A stretch of DNA of 64,000 bases, taken from Amaurobius ferox (lineage: Eukaryota > Arthropoda > Arachnida > Araneae > Amaurobiidae). Of the stretch, positions 11,070 to 22,784 are shown piece after piece. A program made the position numbers and the translations under genes. How positions within the stretch are numbered: position 1 is the first letter of the stretch; each line of letters starts with the position of its first letter. Below the pieces are notes generated by a model, which was given only the letters and a program-made list of their open reading frames with translations, searched no databases and was not told the DNA's origin. The DNA lies in contig OX578153.1 of the NCBI GenBank assembly GCA_951213105.1, positions 51,679,020-51,743,019 of the forward strand. The letters are read 5' to 3'.

Positions 11070-12046
11070 AAGTTTTAAATTGAACATCATCTGCACAAAG
11101 TTAAATTACTTTACATTTTCTGATGCAAGTTTTGTTTTGAACATCACCTGCGTAACGTCAAATAACTTTACTTTTACTGATGCAAATTGAACATCGTCTG
11201 CATAAAGTCAAATTGCTTTATATTGTCTGGTTTCTTCATGTCTCTACGTTAAAATCTCCAACTAATAGGTCAGACATATTTGAATCACTGAAGTTCTTCG
11301 CTATTATAACCACAATATTTCAAAAACCAAGATCCCAGTCTACAATCAGATTATACATCCATATTATATATCCTTACAAGTTAATATCATCTACATAGCG
11401 TCGAATAACTCTCTCTGTCCCTTTTCTGATACAAGTTTTTAAGTTCATCGTCTGCATGAAGTCAAACATTTTCTGATGCACATCGAAGTTGAAGAAGTTC
11501 TGAAGTTGAACATCGTCTGCATACCGTTAAATAACGTTTCATTTTCTGATGCATGTTTTAAGCTGAACATCGTCTGCATTCTGTCAAATAATTTTATATT
11601 TTCTGATATAAGTTGAACATCGTCTGCATAATGTCAAATAACGTTTCATTTTCTGATGCATATTTTAAGCTGAACATCGTCTGCATACTGTTAAATAACT
11701 TTATATTTTCTGATATAAGTTGAATATCGTCTGCATAACGTCAAATAACGTTTCATTTCCTGATGCATGTTTTAAGCTGAACATCGTCTGCATATTGTCA
11801 AATAACTTTATATTTTCTGATATAAGTTTTAAGTTGAACATCGTCTTCATAACTTCAAATAACATTTCATTTTCTGATGCATGTTTTAAGCTGAACATCG
11901 TCTGCATACTGCCAAATAATTTATATTTTCGGATATAAGTTTTAAGTTGAAGATCGTCTGCATAACATCAAATAACTTTTCATTTTCTGATGCATGTTTT
12001 AAGCTGAACATCGTCTGAATACTGTCAAATAGCTTTATATTTTCGG
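11070..12046. repeat. 57-bp (19-codon) minisatellite inside a LINE endonuclease
   Basis: Units are 57 bp, contain GAACATCGTCTGCATA and TATTTTCTGATATAAG, and alternate in two types: ACTTTATATTTTCTGATATA and CGTTTCATTTTCTGATGCAT. They form a 114-bp dimer period. On the minus strand each unit encodes about 19 residues of the type LKLISENIKLFDNMQTMF, which is the piece following GDFNID in the LINE domain. About 12 units lie right of the second GDFN module and 3 left of it. The flanking module with GTTAAAATCTCCAACTAATA at about 11,250 and 12,063 is itself duplicated 818 bp apart. Confidence 0.8.
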
Positions 12047-12172
12047 GTTTCTTCATGTCTATGTTAAAATCTCCAACTAATAGGTTAGACATATTTGGAT
12101 CACTGAAGTTCTTCACTATTATAACCACTATATTTCAGAAACTAAGACCCCGGTCCAAAATGAGATTATATC

Positions 12173-13139
12173 TCCTTAGAGGGATTTCGAAGAGCTTTAA
12201 ATTCCTTTACTACTATTTATAGCTAGTTCTTTTAGTTCTAGAGATATTGTCATTACTATCTTTAACAACTCAAAATTATCTACCTTCTTTAACTTAACAA
12301 GACGATTGTTCAAAACTATAAGAGCTTTATGAAAACAAATTATTGATCACGACACGATTAACACGATCCATTAATTGGAATTCCTACTGAATCTGCTTGT
12401 TGCTTACTATTTATATCTATATTTTTTAGTATAGAAGATATTTCGAGTGAAAGTAAACAAAGTGAAAACTCGCTCAAACAAAACCTTTTTATTTTGTAAA
12501 AAAAAATAGTTAAAAATATTAAAATATTTAAATTAATTTCAAATATTCATAAATGGTATCCTAATTCTGGTAAAACGAGCATAAATTGTTCAAACTTTAT
12601 TTATTAGGTTTGGAGACATCAACTTCCAAAGTGTTTACATATTTTCCTAATGCACCAATATCAGTCGGATACAATAACCATATACATTATTCAAAAAGCT
12701 TCAAAATTCCTTTCAATTAGAAAAAAAACGTTAGCATTAGTAACACTAATGAATTCACAGCCTTACATTTTCAACTTAGGATCCTTTGCTCCTCTAATAT
12801 ATTTATTCTTCTACTTTTCAGCTGATTACACGTTGTAAGACCGGTTCAACTGCCAAACAGAGAGCGTCCGTACCAAATATCTCCAGATCAAAATGTCATT
12901 GAAAAGTGCTGTCACGTTTGATCATATTATCGCTAAAATAGATTTTGCTGACCTTATTTTTCTTTCTCCCCTTTAATTATTCGTTACCATTCATTTCACG
13001 ATTTTGTCGCAAAAAACCGTTATCAGTAAGATTTTAGTTAAAAGCTATGTTTCTAATTGCTTTGTCAGTCTGGATAAAACCGGAAATTTCTTTCCTCGCA
13101 TATGTCCTCCGGTGTTTAAATGTAAATGGACTCTTTATT
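12173..13139. other. Unannotated AT-rich DNA
   Basis: No recognisable gene or repeat family. A 62-residue open frame at 12,650 has no supporting features. Confidence 0.5.
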
Positions 13140-13490
13140 TTTTAATGTAATTTATTGGGCTCCAAAGTGAAGGGACTTTTACTCTTTATGCATTGATTTT
13201 TGTTCTAAACAGAATTGTATGTAATAACTCGAAAAAAAAATATTCCTACATTTTATGCAATGGTTATTGTTCTAGCAAAGCTGAATGGAACAATAAAAAA
13301 ATGATTTTCACATTTTATGCATTGGTTTTTGTTCTCAACAGAGCTGCATAAAAAAACTCCAGAAGGAGCTCTATTTTTGCATTTGGTTTTCGCTTTAAAA
13401 ACGATCTAATTGCAACAACTTCAAAAGAGGCAATTTTTACGCTTTATATATTGTTGTCGCTCTAAACGGAGAGGAATGTAATGAATCCAA
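13140..13490. repeat. Degenerate tandem repeat, period about 66 bp
   Basis: CATTTTATGCATTGGTTTTT, GTTCTAAACAGA and TGTAATAACTCGAAAA recur about five times. A further unit (CTCTTTATACATCGGTTTTC, GTAACAACTTCAAAAG) occurs at 14,770-14,850, beyond the Family A element. That element appears to have landed in or beside this array. Confidence 0.6.
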
Positions 13491-13669
13491 ATATCTGATG
13501 TAGGCAGCACATGACTTTACCTACAGACTTATATACACTTTTTCTTTATTTCTGCAATAATTCATTAAATAGAGTTTAAATGCACAAAATAACACCCGTA
13601 TTTATTTTAAATTACACTGAATTTGCACTTTTAATTCAGCTTCTGTTTTCATTTGGTTACTGGACTTAT

Positions 13670-13807
13670 TACTTTCCTTATATACATAATATGTAAGGAA
13701 AGTATTGTGACGGGGTCGAAAATTCGAATTCGAGTTTTTGACGGGAGAGCACATTTTAAGCATCCCTGATCACGAATCAAACGTTTTTGAGGTGATGTCT
13801 GTCTGTG

Positions 13808-13841
<34 letters not shown>

Positions 13842-14599
13842 CAGACGATATCTCACGAACGTAATGGAGCGATTCAAATGAAATTTGGTACAAAAATCAC
13901 AATCCATGAATACTGGAAGCTTATTGTTTTAAAACACAATCGAATGTTCAGAACCCTCTTAAATTTTCGAGTGAAATTTTGAAAAAATTATCAAAAAATC
14001 AAAACCTTTATTAAAGTTACGCAAATAGACATTTCTTATATAATTTTTTCTTAGAAAACGATTGACATAAATTTTAGAACGCTAGCATGAACCGTTCTCG
14101 AGATATTGTACATTTTTCAAATGAATTTATCAAAAAGTCCCATAAATTAAAAAAAAATATTAACTTTTAAGAAACATGTTCACTTTCATATGTAATATCA
14201 TGCGATAAATTGGGTGACATCGCTATCGTGGATCTAACTCGTTCCATTCACGAGAAAAGATACTTTGAGTAATACTTTTGTATTTGAACGTCAATAGTCA
14301 TTTATCCGCTGTAAGAATAACTTATTTCTCCGTCCATTACGCATGGAGAGGTTTTGGTGACAAATTTAGCGGAATGTCGTCAACTTGGCGACATTTTTAA
14401 ATGTTGCCACTTTATCGAAAATCTCGCCAAATGGATAAAAATGACGCTAAATCAATGAAAATGATAACTAATTCAAGAAAATTCAATATATTTGAAAGAA
14501 TATAAGTATCTACTATAAGAATAACATTTATTTTTAACTGTAAAAGTAGTAAATTCATTGCATTATATAAGGAAAGTAGTCATGTGTTGCCCACATTAG
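13670..14599 (-). mobile_element. Family A element, copy 1
   Basis: This is the type description for the family, given in sense direction (minus strand here). It has a 5' end CTAATGTGGGCAACACATG, here with an A for G variant; most copies read TCTGATG. The subterminal word ACTTTCCTTATATAATG follows (with an extra CT insertion here), then about 110 bp of TTGGCGA/TCGCCAA heptamers, CGTTCTCGAGATATTG-type conserved single-copy sequence, GAAATTTGGTACAAAAATCA, a (CA)n tract, CATCCCTGATCACG and GTTTTCGACGGGAG-type sequence, and GACCCCGTCACAATA. It ends in the hairpin ACTTTCCTTA..TAAGGAAAGT. No open frame spans it, so it is non-autonomous. Confidence 0.85.
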
Positions 14600-15327
14600 T
14601 TTTTCAGCTAGAGTAAATCCATTAATTGCACAGACACACACTTACACACACAGACGTCGCACTAAAATAGTTTCTTCGTATCCTAGAGGTGTAAATCCGT
14701 CAAAAACTCCACTTGTGATTTTCGACACGATTCCAATACTTTCCATGTATTGCAGGGAAAATATAGCAGGTGGTATTCACTCTTTATACATCGGTTTTCT
14801 ATCAAAGAGGAGCGGCGTGTAACAACTTCAAAAGAAACGATTATGCAAAAAGCTTTAATTATTTAATTGTATCTAAATGAGAACATATTACTATCCCAAA
14901 ATTAATATTTGAGCCTGCTCAGATGAATTTATCTTTTTAATTTTCAAACTTCTGGATCTCTCACGATCATTCAACTCTTCCAGTTCTCATACATAATTCG
15001 AAAACCTGAATAAAATATGACCCCAGCCAAATTTACATCCACATCAACAAAGCTTCGAGCTACGTCAAGCTGGGGCTTGATTTGAAAATTTTCTGGTCAA
15101 GCCAGGCTGGACGGCATATACATTCTTTGACAGGTTATAAATGAATATTAAAGGAAAATATAGTACAAAATTTATTATTGATTTTAACCTCTTTGATAAA
15201 ACAGCTTAACCTTCTCTTTACATAAATCTGTGCACGTGGTTGACTCCTTTTTCTTAATTTATATCTGATAAAACCACAGTTGGGTTCACCCACAATGAGC
15301 TTCAAGCCGTGTAGAACTTTATAACTT
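14600..15327. other. AT-rich DNA between Family A and Family B
   Basis: It contains the displaced 66-bp unit at 14,770-14,850 and a short CACACTTACACACACAGACG tract near 14,637 that looks like a second decayed Family A or B tail. Nothing coding was seen. Confidence 0.4.
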
Positions 15328-16010
15328 TCTCATACTTAATATTGAGGAAATATTGTTGTCATGAAATTTTTCGATTTCATTATTTTGATGCCTCTACATG
15401 TCTTAAGACCTCCTGAACCCGTTTTGACTATTTTTGCAGTGATGTCCGTCTGCCTGTCTGTCTACCTGTCTGTCTGTGTGTATGTATGTACGACTGTGGT
15501 CGATGTCTTGCGTACGATAGCGAACACAAATATCAATGGATTTTACGAATCTCTATATCCAGCTTTGTCATTAAAATATTTAGAACTATATAGAATTGTT
15601 TCAAATCCAAGCGAAAACTTCGAAATTTATTTGAAATTTTATATTCTTAACATGGCAGTATAGGACGAAATTTGACATAATCACGCATAAAAGGGTTTGT
15701 TTATGGCTCAATGATCACGACTTTAACAGTTTCAATCATTGTTGTGAAAAATAGCAGCGATACAATATTTTTGTTCGCGGCGGCATTAACCACCATCGGG
15801 GGACAAGTTATCCGCCCCCCTGAGGGTACATTATCAAGTATGCTATTAATCGATAGATTTATTCAATCCATTAAAAGTAATGGATAATACGCTATAATTG
15901 TAATCATTTGTACCCATGATACCGATATTTAAAAAAAATTCCTGTAAAATTAAAAAAAAAAGTTACTAAAAATGGATTCTGGTATGGAGTCGAGTTCAAC
16001 CATGCTTTAG
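15328..16010 (-). mobile_element. Family B element, copy 1
   Basis: This family resembles Family A in plan but not in most of its sequence. From the hairpin end it has TCAAGACCTCCTGAAC-type sequence, TGACTATTTTTGCAGTGATG, a (TGTC)n tract, GCGTACGATAGCG, AATGGATTTTACGAA, then GGGTTTGTTTATGGCTCAAT and a distal block ending TGGAGTCGAGTTCAACC. A 100-residue open frame inside it is a by-product of the repeat. Confidence 0.75.
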
Positions 16011-16119
16011 TAAATTTTTTCTTTCTTACCCAGACCATCTGACCTACCCGAAGGTGTAAGGTATCTGTTTGGACGGCCGGAAAAGTCCCACCCAGTGATA
16101 ACCACATAGACCAGACCAT
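16009..16119 (-). mobile_element. SINE/MHR fragment with oligo(A) tail (on minus strand)
   Basis: The reverse complement contains GGGACTTTTCCGGCCGTCC, then GGTCAGATGGTCTGGGTAAG and an A-rich end. ACCATGCTT occurs on both sides (15,999-16,007 and 16,120-16,128) and may be the target duplication. It lies at the end of the Family B copy. Confidence 0.6.
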
Positions 16120-16375
16120 ACCATGCTTGCAACATGTCGTAAGACTCAGACCCAATTTGAATGCTGTTATTATCTATTTGGATAAAGTAAATGTTTAACG
16201 TTATGGCCCTGTCGAAACCTTTATATCAAACCCTTTATGGACTCCCTATCTCCTCTGGTAAAGCACTCCCCATCAGTTAAGAACTAAATATAATATGGGC
16301 AGGTCCTTATTTTTAATTACTGCTCACAAATAGGGAATAGAAACATTACATTTCAAATACAGAAAATTCAAAAAA

Positions 16376-17851
16376 GAGAATATTTGATTTCTTAGTTTTC
16401 AACTAAATATAATCTTCAACGCTTTCCACCATTAAATGTCACAGCACTTCCCCCGATATAAAAAAGATACAACTAATGAAAGAACATTAGTAAAGTACAA
16501 CATAACTTGTCCTCTCTTACATCGCCCCTTCGGTGGTAGTATCGCATTAATCACGAATTTTAGGTGTTGACAATAAGATCCCAATAACCCCTTTTAACAA
16601 GGGGCTTGATCAAGGGCAACGGAATCATAGAATATTTGAATTCTTAGTTCTCAGTTTAATCTAAAAAAGAAAACGGATTTAAAATTACTACGCTTTCCAC
16701 CATTAAATATCACAGCACTTCCCCAGATATAAAAAATCTGATGTGGGCAACACATGACTTTCCTTATATAATGTAATGAATTTACTACGTTTACAGTAAA
16801 AAAATAGGTTTTTCTTATAGTAGATACTAATATTCTTTCCAAGATATTGAATTTTCGACAATTAGTCGTCAATTTCATTGATTTAGGGTTATTTTTATCC
16901 ATTTGACGAGATTTTCGTTAATTTGGCAAGATTTCAAAAAGTCGCCAAGTTGGCGACATTCCGCCAAATTTTTTGCGAAAATCTCGCCAAGCGTTATGCA
17001 CTAAGAAATAAGTTATTCTTACAGCAGATAAATGACTATTGGCGTTCAGATACAAAAGTATTACTCAAAGTATCTTTTTCGATGAATGGAACGAGCTAGA
17101 TCCACGAGAATGATGTCACCCAATTTATCGCATGGTGTTACATATGAAAAGTGAACATGTTTCTCAATAGGAAATATTTTTTTTTTATTTTATATGACTT
17201 TTTGATAGTTTTTTGAAAAATGTACAATATCTCGAGAACGGTTCATGTTAGCGTTCTAAAATTTATGTCAATCGTTTTCTAATGAAAAATTACATAAGAA
17301 ATGTCTATTTGCGTAACTTTATTAGTGGTTTTGATTTTTTGACGATTTTTTCAAAATTTCATTCGAAAATTTAGGGGGGGGGGCTCTGAACATTCGATTG
17401 CGTATAAAAACAATAGGCTTCCAGTGTTTACGGATTGTGATTTTTGTACCAAATTTGGTTCGAATTGATCCATTCGTTCGTCAGTTATCGACACACACAC
17501 ACACATACTTTCACACACACACAGACACATACTTTCACACACACACACACAGACACCACTTCAAAAATGTTTGATTTGTGATCAGGGATGCTTGAAACGT
17601 GCTCTCCCGTCGAAAACTCGAATTCGAATGTTCGACCCCGTCACAATACTTTCCTTATACATTATATATATAAGGAAAGTAAAAATATACAACTAATGAA
17701 AGGACATTAGTAAAATACAACATAACTTGTCCTCTCTTACATCGTCCCTTCGGTGGTAGTATCACATTAATCACGCATTTAAGGTGTTGAAAATAAGGTC
17801 CCAATAACCCCCTTTTACAAGAGGCCTGTTCAAGGGGCAACGGAATCATAG
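16376..17851. repeat. 252-bp tandem duplication, second unit split by Family A
   Basis: Unit 1 is 16,376-16,627. Unit 2 is 16,628-16,736 plus 17,681-17,851. Shared words are AATATTTGATTTCTTAG/AATATTTGAATTCTTAG, CGCTTTCCACCATTAAAT, CAACATAACTTGTCCTCTC, CTTCGGTGGTAGTATC and CAACGGAATCATAG. Unit 1 therefore shows the undisturbed version of the Family A insertion site in unit 2. Confidence 0.85.
16737..17680 (+). mobile_element. Family A element, copy 2, with its empty site preserved next door
   Basis: Complete sense copy: TCTGATGTGGGCAACACATG at the left, hairpin ending TATAAGGAAAGT at the right, and a long CACACACA tract at about 17,490-17,550. The pre-insertion sequence in the neighbouring unit is GATATAAAAAAGATAC. 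In the filled site, A6 precedes the element and A5 follows it. Either five A were duplicated or one end carries its own A run. Confidence 0.9.
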
Positions 17852-18339
17852 AGGCGAGCCAATTGCAAAAAAAAATTGGAATGATACATGGTTCGGTGAC
17901 TGGGAGTAGCGGCTTTATCTGGTTTCTAAGACCTTATATTGAGAGGTTTGGCAAGGAACACCCTCTCTTTGGCACTAAGTAATCTATTTTGAACGACACC
18001 TCTGACATTACGAAAGGCGATGATAGGGGACTGTCTCCGCGGCACCTGTTGAAGAAATGGTCGCCACAGATGTGACGGCTCTAATTATAACGTCGCCAAA
18101 TCAGAACTCAGTTGGACACGGTTACAGCGAAGAGCTCGAGCCGCTAGATTGTGCTTTTTTATATAAACTATAAATCTACGGAAAAGATATATATATATTT
18201 AGCACTAATTCCGTATTATGCAACAATAATTGTTTATTTGAGTAATCACGCAATTAAGAAGTATCGCGAAAATTTGTTTTAATTAATTGAGAAGGATATT
18301 ACTATTATTAATGGCAACATTTTCCCCATACTATAGCTT
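17852..18339. other. Unclassified, GC-richer non-coding DNA
   Basis: 17,850-18,160 has higher G+C than its neighbours, with words such as GACTGTCTCCGCGGCACC and GAGCTCGAGCCGCTAG. Every frame is broken by stops and no family was recognised. It may be a fragment of a larger element. Confidence 0.35.
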
Positions 18340-19200
18340 TTACTGAAATTTTTTTGAAGCATCTATTTCTCAGAATCTGCTATATATAGAACTTTAATGA
18401 TGTGGATTCAGCATCAAATGAACAGAGGAAGTGTAGGGGTTCACTAGAGATGACTACTTAAGGTTTTTCTCCATTTTCAGTTAAAAAAATTTCATTTTCC
18501 TTCATCTATTGCTCAAGATTAACTATAGACAGAGCTTAGATGATAACTGATATGGAATCTGCTTGAAATTTTGGAGAAAATAACGTAGTTCACTAAAGAT
18601 TTTTACTTCTAGTTCTTTTTCACTTCCGGTCCCTTTTCACTCCCCGTTCCCTTTTCATTTCCGGTTCAAAAATTTTCCATTAAACATCTATTTCTCAAGA
18701 TTGTCTATAGATAGATTTTGATGACTGATACGTATCCGGCATCAAATTCCGGAGGGAGTAGGGAAGCTCACTTAAGCTTTCAACTTCCGCATTTGGAGAT
18801 ATTACTTCTGATTCGAAAATTTATAATACCCTTGAAGCATCAACTTCTCAGTATCGGCTATACATAAAGCTTAGATGATGACTGATATGTATTCAGCATC
18901 AAATATTAAAAGGAGGTAGACTTGTTCAATAAGCACTTTCATTTCGGGTTCTTTACCCACTTGTGGTTCAACTAAGGATTTCCAATGGGGATTTCTAAAA
19001 ATTTTCATTTCTGGTTAGTTCCTAATTCCGATTCAACATTTTCCTTGAATCATCTATTTCTTAAAATCGGCTGTAGATAGAGCTTAGATAATGACTGATG
19101 CTGATTCAGCATCAAATTCCGCAGGGGGTTGGGGTATTGAAACCAGGATTTCAACTCCCAGTTTTGAAGATGTCACTTCCGGTTTCCGCATGAGTGCATG
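18340..19200. repeat. Irregular tandem repeat, about 5 units of 145-205 bp
   Basis: CATCTATTTCTCARRATYGG, ATAGATAGAGCTTAGATGAT, GACTGATATGGATTCAGCAT-type and CATCAAATTCCG words recur near 18,360, 18,505, 18,685, 18,838 and 19,040. Between units, CACTTCCGGTTC-type words repeat as shorter pieces (TTTTCACTTCC, CCGTTCCCTTTTCATTTCC). Divergence between units is substantial. Confidence 0.65.
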
Positions 19201-20182
19201 AAATTTGTGCGCAAAAGAGCGTAATAATGCCTAATAGTTACGCCAAAAATAGTATATATACACCACTTGAAGGTTTTTTTGTTTATGTAATAACTTTGCT
19301 AATTTACATAGCAGTAAATCCTATTTAATTTTATTCTTGAATACATCTATTACTAGATTTATTATATGTATTTGTGTTCATTTATTTTCTTCCAAATAAC
19401 ACAGACTGCATAAATACTTAATCATCAATACCGTCTGCTGCTTCAAACAGATGCTATAGATTATTTAATATCTTAATCGCTAGGAATATGTTGATGGTTG
19501 CTAATTTTTATAGCTATCTATTATTCCCTTCTCCATAGTGCATATGATTAGATCTTTTGATTCAACCTTCACCTCACAAATTTCCCTATTTTCAGATCCA
19601 TTCATAAACAAAGACAAAACGTTTCATTTTATTCTGATTAATGTTTTTTATTTTTTATTTTTATTCAATTTTACTGTTTTGCTTGCTCATTAATCTGAAA
19701 AACTATGAAATTCCCCTTTTAACCTACGAGTAAATGCGTCTTAAATTAACATTATAATTAAAAATGTATAATTTGCTTGTTAAATTCAAATTATCTCTAT
19801 AAAAGCTTGTTCTTTAAATACAAGTGAATAAGTCTTAAATTAGCATTATATACTCAGGTTCATATGTTCGTTAAATACGGAACTTCGCTATGAAATTTTG
19901 CTCTTAATGTTCCTTATATGTTAAAAATATAATATCCTCTTAAACAATTTTAATTTTAGAAAAAGTAGAAACCTCTCATCTGAAGAGTATCCCTACTCAG
20001 ATAGAGTTTCGGCTACTATATATCAATAGAAAGCTACGAAAAAAAATTATTATCATCATCCATTGCAGCATTCCCACCAATTTGCAATTACTCTAATTAC
20101 TCTTAGAACTCCCCTTTATAGGGCCTCTAATAAAGTGGCTAATTTTGACAACTCATCCCCACCTAGTAACGAATTCCATTCA
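19201..20182. other. Unannotated AT-rich DNA
   Basis: Nothing coding or repetitive with clear boundaries was seen up to the start of the 29-bp minisatellite. Confidence 0.5.
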
Positions 20183-22300
20183 ATTTTTGCATAAAGTATT
20201 GATTTCCCGAAATTTTTGCATTAAGTATTGATTTCCTGAAATTTTTTCATAAAGTATTGATTTCCCGAAATTTTTGTATACAGTATTGATTTCCTGAAAT
20301 TTTTTCATAAAGTATTGATTTCCCGAAATTTTTGCATAAAGTATTGATTTCCCGAAATTTTTACATAAGTATTGATTTCCCGAAATTTTTTCATAAGTAT
20401 TAATTTCCCGAAATTTTTGCATAAAGTATTGATTTCCCGAAATTTTTGTATACAGTATTGATTTCCTGAAATTTTTGCATAAAGTATTGATTTCCTGAAA
20501 TTTTTGCATAGAGTATTGATTTCCCGAAATTTTTGCATAAAGTATTGATTTCCTGAAATTTTTGCATAGAGTATTGATTTCCCGAAATTTTTGCATAAAG
20601 TATTGATTTCCTGAAATTTTTGCATAAAGTATTGATTTCCCGAAATTTTTGTATACAGTATTGATTTCCCGAAATTTTTGCATAAAGTATTGATTTCCTG
20701 AAATTTTTTCATAAAGTATTGATTTCCCGAAATTTTTGTATAAAGTATTGATTTCCCGAAATTTTTGCATAAAGTATTGATTTCCCGAAATTTTTGTATA
20801 TAGTATTGATTTCCTGAAATTTTTTCATAAAGTATTGATTTCCCGAAATTTTTGTATACAGTATTGATTTCCTGAAATTTTTTCATAAAGTATTGATTTC
20901 CCGAAATTTTTGCATAAAGTATTGATTTCCCGAAATTTTTACATAAGTATTGATTTCCCGAAATTTTTTCATAAGTATTAATTTCCCGAAATTTTTGCAT
21001 AAAGTATTGATTTCCCGAAATTTTTGTATACAGTATTGATTTCCTGAAATTTTTGCATAAAGTATTGATTTCCTGAAATTTTTGCATAGAGTATTGATTT
21101 CCCGAAATTTTTGCATAAAGTATTGATTTCCTGAAATTTTTGCATAGAGTATTGATTTCCCGAAATTTTTGCATAAAGTATTGATTTCCTGAAATTTTTG
21201 CATAAAGTATTGATTTCCCGAAATTTTTGTATACAGTATTGATTTCCCGAAATTTTTGCATAAAGTATTGATTTCCTGAAATTTTTTCATAAAGTATTGA
21301 TTTCCCGAAATTTTTGTATAAAGTATTGATTTCCCGAAATTTTTGCATAAAGTATTGATTTCCCGAAATTTTTGTATATAGTATTGATTTCCTGAAATTT
21401 TTTCATAAAGTATTGATTTCCCGAAATTTTTGTATAAAGTATTGATTTCCCGAAATTTTTGCATAAAGTATTGATTTCCCGAAATTTTTGCATTAAGTAT
21501 TGATTTCCTGAAATTTTTTCATAAAGTATTGATTTCCCGAAATTTTTGTATACAGTATTGATTTCCTGAAATTTTTTCATAAAGTATTGATTTCCCGAAA
21601 TTTTTGCATAAAGTATTGATTTCCCGAAATTTTTGCATAAGTATTGATTTCCCGAAATTTTTTCATAAGTATTAATTTCCTGAAATTTTTGCATAAAGTA
21701 TTGATTTCCCGAAATTTTTGTATACAGTATTGATTTCCCGAAATTTTTGCATAAAGTATTGATTTCCTGAAATTTTTTCATAAAGTATTGATTTCCCGAA
21801 ATTTTTGTATGAAGTATTGATTTCCCGAAATTTTTGCATAAAGTATTGATTTCCCGAAATTTTTGCATAAAGTATTGATTTCCTGAAATTTTTGCGTAAA
21901 GTATTGATTTCCCGAAATTTTTGTATAAAGTATTGATTTCCCGAAATTTTTGCATAAAGTATTGATTTCCCGAAATTATTGCATTAAGTATTGATTTCCC
22001 GAAATTTTTGTATATAGTATTGATTTCCTGAAATTTTTTCATAAAGTATTGATTTCCCGAAATTTTTGTATACAGTATTGATTTCCCGAAATTTTTGCAT
22101 AAAGTATTGATTTCCTGAAATTTTTGCATAGAGTATTGATTTCCCGAAATTTTTGCATAAAGTATTGATTTCCCGAAATTTTTGTATACAGTATTGATTT
22201 CCCGAAATTTTTGCATAAAGTATTGATTTCCTGAAATTTTTGCATAAAGTATTGATTTCCTGAAATTTTTGCGTAAAGTATTGATTTCCCGAAATTTTTG
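20183..22300. repeat. 29-bp minisatellite, about 73 units, with 20-unit higher-order repeat
   Basis: The consensus unit joins AAAGTATTGATTTCCC with GAAATTTTTGCAT (29 bp). Variant sites give readable unit types: GCATAAAG, TTCATAAAG, GTATACAG, GCATAGAG, and 28-bp CATAAGT forms. The pattern of types from about 20,272 repeats from about 20,850, a 578-bp period (20 units, two of them 1 bp short). A third, related stretch begins about 694 bp after the second. The minus-strand unit has no TAA, TAG or TGA in any frame, so open frames up to 347 codons cycle with a 29-residue period. These are repeat artefacts unless shown to be expressed. Confidence 0.95.
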
Positions 22301-22480
22301 AATTCGATATTTTGACCGAAGAGCACGTTTCCAGACATCGCGGACACATTTCGAATGTTTTTAGTTAAATGTCTATCTCATTTGTGTTCATGTGTGTTTA
22401 TATGCGTACATATATACATGTGCATATGTTTTTGCATGTGTATATGGATATGCGCGTTTGTATGTAGGCGATGCAGAATT
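22301..22480 (+). repeat. Core-family repeat F (partial), abutting the minisatellite
   Basis: GAATTCGATATTTTGACCGA, AGAGCACGTTTCCAGACATC and ACACATTTCGAATG, then TGTGTTCATGTGTGTTTATA. The order matches the hairpin-proximal part of Family A (GAATTCGAG, GAGAGCACGTTTCAAGCATC, TG microsatellite). The minisatellite begins exactly at GAATTCG, suggesting that the array grew at the boundary of this element. A similar fragment lies at about 52,070-52,200. Confidence 0.45.
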
Positions 22481-22784
22481 TTTAATATTTCTAGAGCAGC
22501 ACTCATTTTTGCTTAAACCTTCATTCTAACTTATTTTTTTAAACCACGCGCTTATTATCAATTCATTTAATTCCAACATATCACAACCCTACAATGTTTT
22601 GCCAGTACTGTCTGGAATATTTCCTTATTCTCGCTGACATCTTCATTAAGATAAATGTTATGGGCTGTCACAATTAACTATCTTGAAAAAATATGCTTAC
22701 ATCATGCTATTTACCATCATTACCAAGTATTAGTTCATAAATTATCTATGCAAAATCTGCTTATCGAACAAACTTCATTAAAAG
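22481..22784. other. Unannotated AT-rich DNA
   Basis: No gene or repeat boundary could be supported in this short stretch. Confidence 0.4.

Larger units (their letters stand above)
10800..12172 (-). pseudogene. LINE (non-LTR retrotransposon) AP-endonuclease fragment, disrupted
   Basis: On the minus strand the N-proximal part (12,128 down to about 12,000) reads LLVGDFNIDMKKPENIKLFD. This contains the GDFN motif of the APE-type endonuclease of LINE ORF2. The C-proximal part (10,943 to 10,803) reads NLKLVSDSVKSTTH, CKTCTDLISIRSLERLK and then LNYLSC..YCRPAYV. That matches the usual order TCIDxIF...YxSxHRP near the end of the domain; the expected catalytic His before RP is Cys here. In an intact LINE these parts are separated by a few residues. 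Here they are pushed apart by an in-frame 57-bp tandem expansion (about 15 units), by a second copy of the GDFN module (11,228-11,390) and by a SINE insertion. No reverse transcriptase was found downstream. It is dead, and the clade (Jockey/CR1/RTE-like) was not determined. Confidence 0.7.

Noticed and set aside
16452..17690. Family A read as a TIR transposon because ACTTTCCTTATA occurs near both ends
   Set aside because: The word is subterminal at one end and part of a terminal hairpin at the other. The extreme ends are not inverted repeats.
20180..22349. Six long overlapping minus-strand open frames (up to 347 codons) in the 29-bp array
   Set aside because: They are one repeat read in three frames. 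The 29-residue period follows from 29 bp times three, and there is no non-repeat domain.
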